Part shown: positions 61,745-64,000 of the stretch, piece after piece | Layout of the letters: the number at the start of each line of letters is the position of its first letter | How positions within the stretch are numbered: position 1 is the first letter of the stretch | Assembly (NCBI RefSeq): GCF_029893105.1 | Contig: NZ_JARXWG010000006.1 | Span: forward strand, 1-64,000 | Length of the DNA stretch: 64,000 nucleotides | Direction: 5' to 3' | Source: Parabacteroides sp. PF5-9 | GTDB lineage: Bacteria; Bacteroidota; Bacteroidia; Bacteroidales; Tannerellaceae | The notes under the pieces: generated by a model | What the model was told of the DNA's origin: nothing | Databases searched by the model: none | The model's input: only the letters and a program-made list of their open reading frames with translations | Translations under genes and position numbers: made by a program

Positions 61745-64000
61745 ATGATTATGAATAAAATGATAACAAATACAATTTACTTGAAGCAAATAAGAATCAT
61801 CATATTCTTATTTGGTTTATTATTAATAAACGAACAATTAGCCGCACAGAACGCAACATTAGTCACCATTTTCAAAGAAGATTTTGAGAGACCTGAGTTT
61901 AGCGATGGTTACATATTGCCAAATCCGGGAATCGGAAATTTCTATGATTTTACATACGCTACAGCTGTGCCTATGGCCTCTAATGTCGGAGAATGTATTA
62001 TTACTCAAAATTCTGACCTGGTTGGACATGGTTATTCTCATCCGGGTCATAACGGAAGTGGGTATTATCTTTTTGCTGTGAAAGAGGCTGGTACCGACCC
62101 GAAAAAAATCTATTCTGTGACTGTCCCTGCTGTAAAAAAAGGACAGACTGTTCAATTTGGCGTTTATTATGATGATGTAGATGGTGGATACAATTTTGAA
62201 ATACAAGCCACCGGAACGGGTATTGGGGGTGAAACAAAAACTTCGGACCTCTTTTATAATTCGGGTGGAGGATGGATATTCTGGTCTTATACGGTTACGG
62301 CCACACAGGATGGAGAACTTATTTTCAGTATAAGGGATAAGTACGGATATGGTGATAACTCCCACAAGTTTGGGATAGATGATATTGCAGTAACCCAAAA
62401 GGCGATACATATTACTTCTCCTGCTTCATTAGCTGCTAATACACAGGTGAATACGCAGGTTTCTTCTCCTTTTCAGGCGGAATATTATAATCCGTTGGGA
62501 GATGCAGCCTACACCTATGTATGGCAGAAATACAACGGCAGTTCATGGGTTGAAGCTACCGGTGTGAATGCAACAGGATCGGGAAACGCGACTTCTTTTA
62601 CAGCAAACTTCACTCCTGCTGCGGAAGATACGGAAGGATATGTCAATTACAGGCTGGTTGTTACTGCTGGTGGTAGTGATGTTTTCTATTCGGATGTCAT
62701 AACGGTAGAATATATCTCGGACGAATATCTGTTTAAGGAAGACTTTGGAGGGAATTGGATCTCTACCGACCAAACAGATATCTCCGGTGCTTCGGGTGAC
62801 TGGTGGGTTAAGCCGGGCGCTCAGCCTTCTATAATAACGGATTTTAATTACGGGTCGCCCGATAATACCTCAGACAGCAGGGATAAAGCAGAAGTATCCT
62901 ACGGACAAAGGCCGATTAAATTGGATGTAGACGGATCAGCAACGTATGCTATCACAAAACTGGCAGGTTGGAAGTTACCCCTTCCTGGTTACGCAGAAGG
63001 TGATAAATGGAAATGGGGAGACGGAGAAGGAGGAGGCAAAGGAGGCTTTGACGACCACACTTTCCCGGGAGATAATTCAAAAGGATATTTTATGTACTCC
63101 GTGAACCGCGAAAATACGGTGAAGACGGTTTATGAAGCGACTATTCCAGTTACCTCGGATATGCTGGGTAAAAGTTATTCCTTCAGTGCATGGCAGGTAG
63201 CCCTTTGGGGGAGAGCAGATGCATTTCCATATCAATTCAAGTTGGAAGTAGAAAATACATCAGCAAGTGTAACTGATTTCGCTGAGTTTGAGGTCAGTGA
63301 TGATTGGGAAGAAAGAAAATTGTTGTTTTACATCCCCACCGATTATTCCGGCAGTACTATAACCATCCGTATATCCTCTCAAGGAGATAATTTATGGCTT
63401 GGTCTGGATGATATTACCCTTACGGATTACGACTCCTATGTCACTATTACTTCGCCTTCATCGGGAAGTAGTGTTGGTTTGAATGCAACCTTTTCGGTCG
63501 ATTATCAATATGTCAGTTCTACCATCAACTACAGGTGGCAAAAGAGTGTTGATGGAGTTAATGACTGGACAGATATAACAGCGTCAGATGGTACAGCAAC
63601 AGGAGTTAGTGGTACTTTTTTTGCAAACATATTTTCAGTAGAAGATGGTTTCTATTACAGGGTATTGATTACAAAGGGTGGTCATACAAATTTTGCCGGA
63701 GCAATGGCTTCAACACCTGTTCAACTGTTCCGGGATACCGATTATCTGTTTAAAGAAGACTTTGGAGGGAATTGGATTTCTACCGACCAAACAGATATCT
63801 CCGGTGCTTCGGGTGACTGGTGGATTAAGCCGGGCACTCAGCCTTCCATAATAACAGATTTTAATTATGGACAATCCGATGACTCTGGAGGTAGCGCGGA
63901 TAAAGTTGAAAATGCTTATGGTCAAAGGCCAATTGAACTGGATGTTAAAGGAGCGGCCACATATGCCATCACAAAACTGGCCGGATGGCAGTTGCCCATT
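61745..64000 (+). CDS. large repeat adhesin-like protein, partial at right edge
   Basis: From ATG 61745 the frame stays open for 752 codons to the window end with no stop. A signal peptide (IIIFLFGLLLINEQLAAQ) comes first. Domain plan: a jelly-roll-like module (about 45-218, FKEDFE...KFGIDDIAV), an Ig-like module (221-325, ITSPASLAANTQV...YVWQKY), a second jelly roll (328-562, FKEDFGGNW...WLGLDDITL), a second Ig-like module (564-665) and the start of a third jelly roll (667 on). Modules 2 and 3 start with nearly identical DNA 1017 bp apart. It is the last visible gene of fimbrial locus 2; a role as pilus-linked or surface adhesin is inferred from context. ATG 61751 is an alternative start. 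Confidence 0.82.
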   Translation, partial: MIMNKMITNTIYLKQIRIIIFLFGLLLINEQLAAQNATLVTIFKEDFERPEFSDGYILPNPGIGNFYDFTYATAVPMASNVGECIITQNSDLVGHGYSHPGHNGSGYYLFAVKEAGTDPKKIYSVTVPAVKKGQTVQFGVYYDDVDGGYNFEIQATGTGIGGETKTSDLFYNSGGGWIFWSYTVTATQDGELIFSIRDKYGYGDNSHKFGIDDIAVTQKAIHITSPASLAANTQVNTQVSSPFQAEYYNPLGDAAYTYVWQKYNGSSWVEATGVNATGSGNATSFTANFTPAAEDTEGYVNYRLVVTAGGSDVFYSDVITVEYISDEYLFKEDFGGNWISTDQTDISGASGDWWVKPGAQPSIITDFNYGSPDNTSDSRDKAEVSYGQRPIKLDVDGSATYAITKLAGWKLPLPGYAEGDKWKWGDGEGGGKGGFDDHTFPGDNSKGYFMYSVNRENTVKTVYEATIPVTSDMLGKSYSFSAWQVALWGRADAFPYQFKLEVENTSASVTDFAEFEVSDDWEERKLLFYIPTDYSGSTITIRISSQGDNLWLGLDDITLTDYDSYVTITSPSSGSSVGLNATFSVDYQYVSSTINYRWQKSVDGVNDWTDITASDGTATGVSGTFFANIFSVEDGFYYRVLITKGGHTNFAGAMASTPVQLFRDTDYLFKEDFGGNWISTDQTDISGASGDWWIKPGTQPSIITDFNYGQSDDSGGSADKVENAYGQRPIELDVKGAATYAITKLAGWQLPI
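62726..64000 (+). repeat. 339-codon internal repeat in the adhesin gene
   Basis: The segment starting TATCTGTTTAAGGAAGACTT at 62726 recurs at 63743 after 1017 bp, in frame. The first 110 bp of the two copies differ at only about eight positions and the second copy runs off the window. Such repeats vary in number by recombination. Confidence 0.85.

Overview
The window is chromosomal DNA of a Bacteroidales bacterium. The evidence is the Bacteroidota promoter box TAnnTTTG upstream of many genes, few usable Shine-Dalgarno sequences, many lipoproteins with a late Cys lipobox, and family content typical of the order: META, NigD-like, PepSY-like, DUF3810, DUF3575/DUF3868, Mfa1/Mfa2 fimbrillins, a carboxypeptidase-regulatory-like TonB receptor, and a PIF1 helicase with an HRDC-like tail. 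A Tannerellaceae/Parabacteroides-like host is my best guess, but the sequence does not prove it. I found no tRNA, rRNA, CRISPR array, transposase or integrase.

Layout. 0-10.7 kb: two META lipoproteins, an M23 peptidase, YccF, CCA-adding enzyme, a coiled-coil lipoprotein, MalY-like aminotransferase, SlyD-like FKBP, chorismate synthase and a PIF1-type helicase. 10.7-21.9 kb: fimbrial locus 1 (frameshifted DUF3575, DUF5119, four fimbrillin-like lipoproteins and a 1062-residue DUF4906/tip-type protein). It is bracketed by a duplicated segment that includes a decayed piece of the neighbouring acyltransferase gene. 21.9-29.2 kb: LpxL-type acyltransferase, then ftsK, a LolA-like gene, trxB and a GH10-like gene in one direction. 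29.2-32.5 kb: a likely metal uptake module (HYC_CC_PP-like protein, TonB receptor, periplasmic HMA protein). 32.6-36.4 kb: ECF sigma factor, a protein with one inner-membrane helix and a beta-barrel-like tail, and two NigD-like lipoproteins. 36.5-42.3 kb: yip1-smpB-metH-DUF3810 operon. 42.3-48.1 kb: tandem PKD paralogues and tandem PepSY-like paralogues. 48.2-53.9 kb: lysS-gpsA-pgi, a HAD phosphatase/mutase and a Tat-exported sugar isomerase-like lipoprotein. 54.7-64.0 kb: fimbrial locus 2 (DUF3575, DUF3868/OmpA-like, Mfa2-type anchor, Mfa1-type major subunit, Mfa1-type minor subunit and a very large repeat adhesin that runs off the right edge).

The most unusual signal is non-coding. Several intergenic regions hold arrays of palindromic or half-palindromic sites spaced 22 bp apart (two helical turns). 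Three sequence families share this spacing: (A) CGTTTGACAATTGTCAAACG-type sites at 1-88 and 35476-35563; (B) TTTAGA-n-GTAC-n-TCTAAA sites at 54186-54290; (C) ATCATCTGCAT/TTTAGATCT-type sites at 54328-54430 and inside a ~470-bp repeat present three times (10813-11287, 22926-23398, and inverted at 45735-46119). Family C lies upstream of both fimbrial loci. The arrays look like platforms for a dimeric DNA-binding protein binding one face of the helix, or like a dispersed element built of such sites; I could not assign them to a described family.
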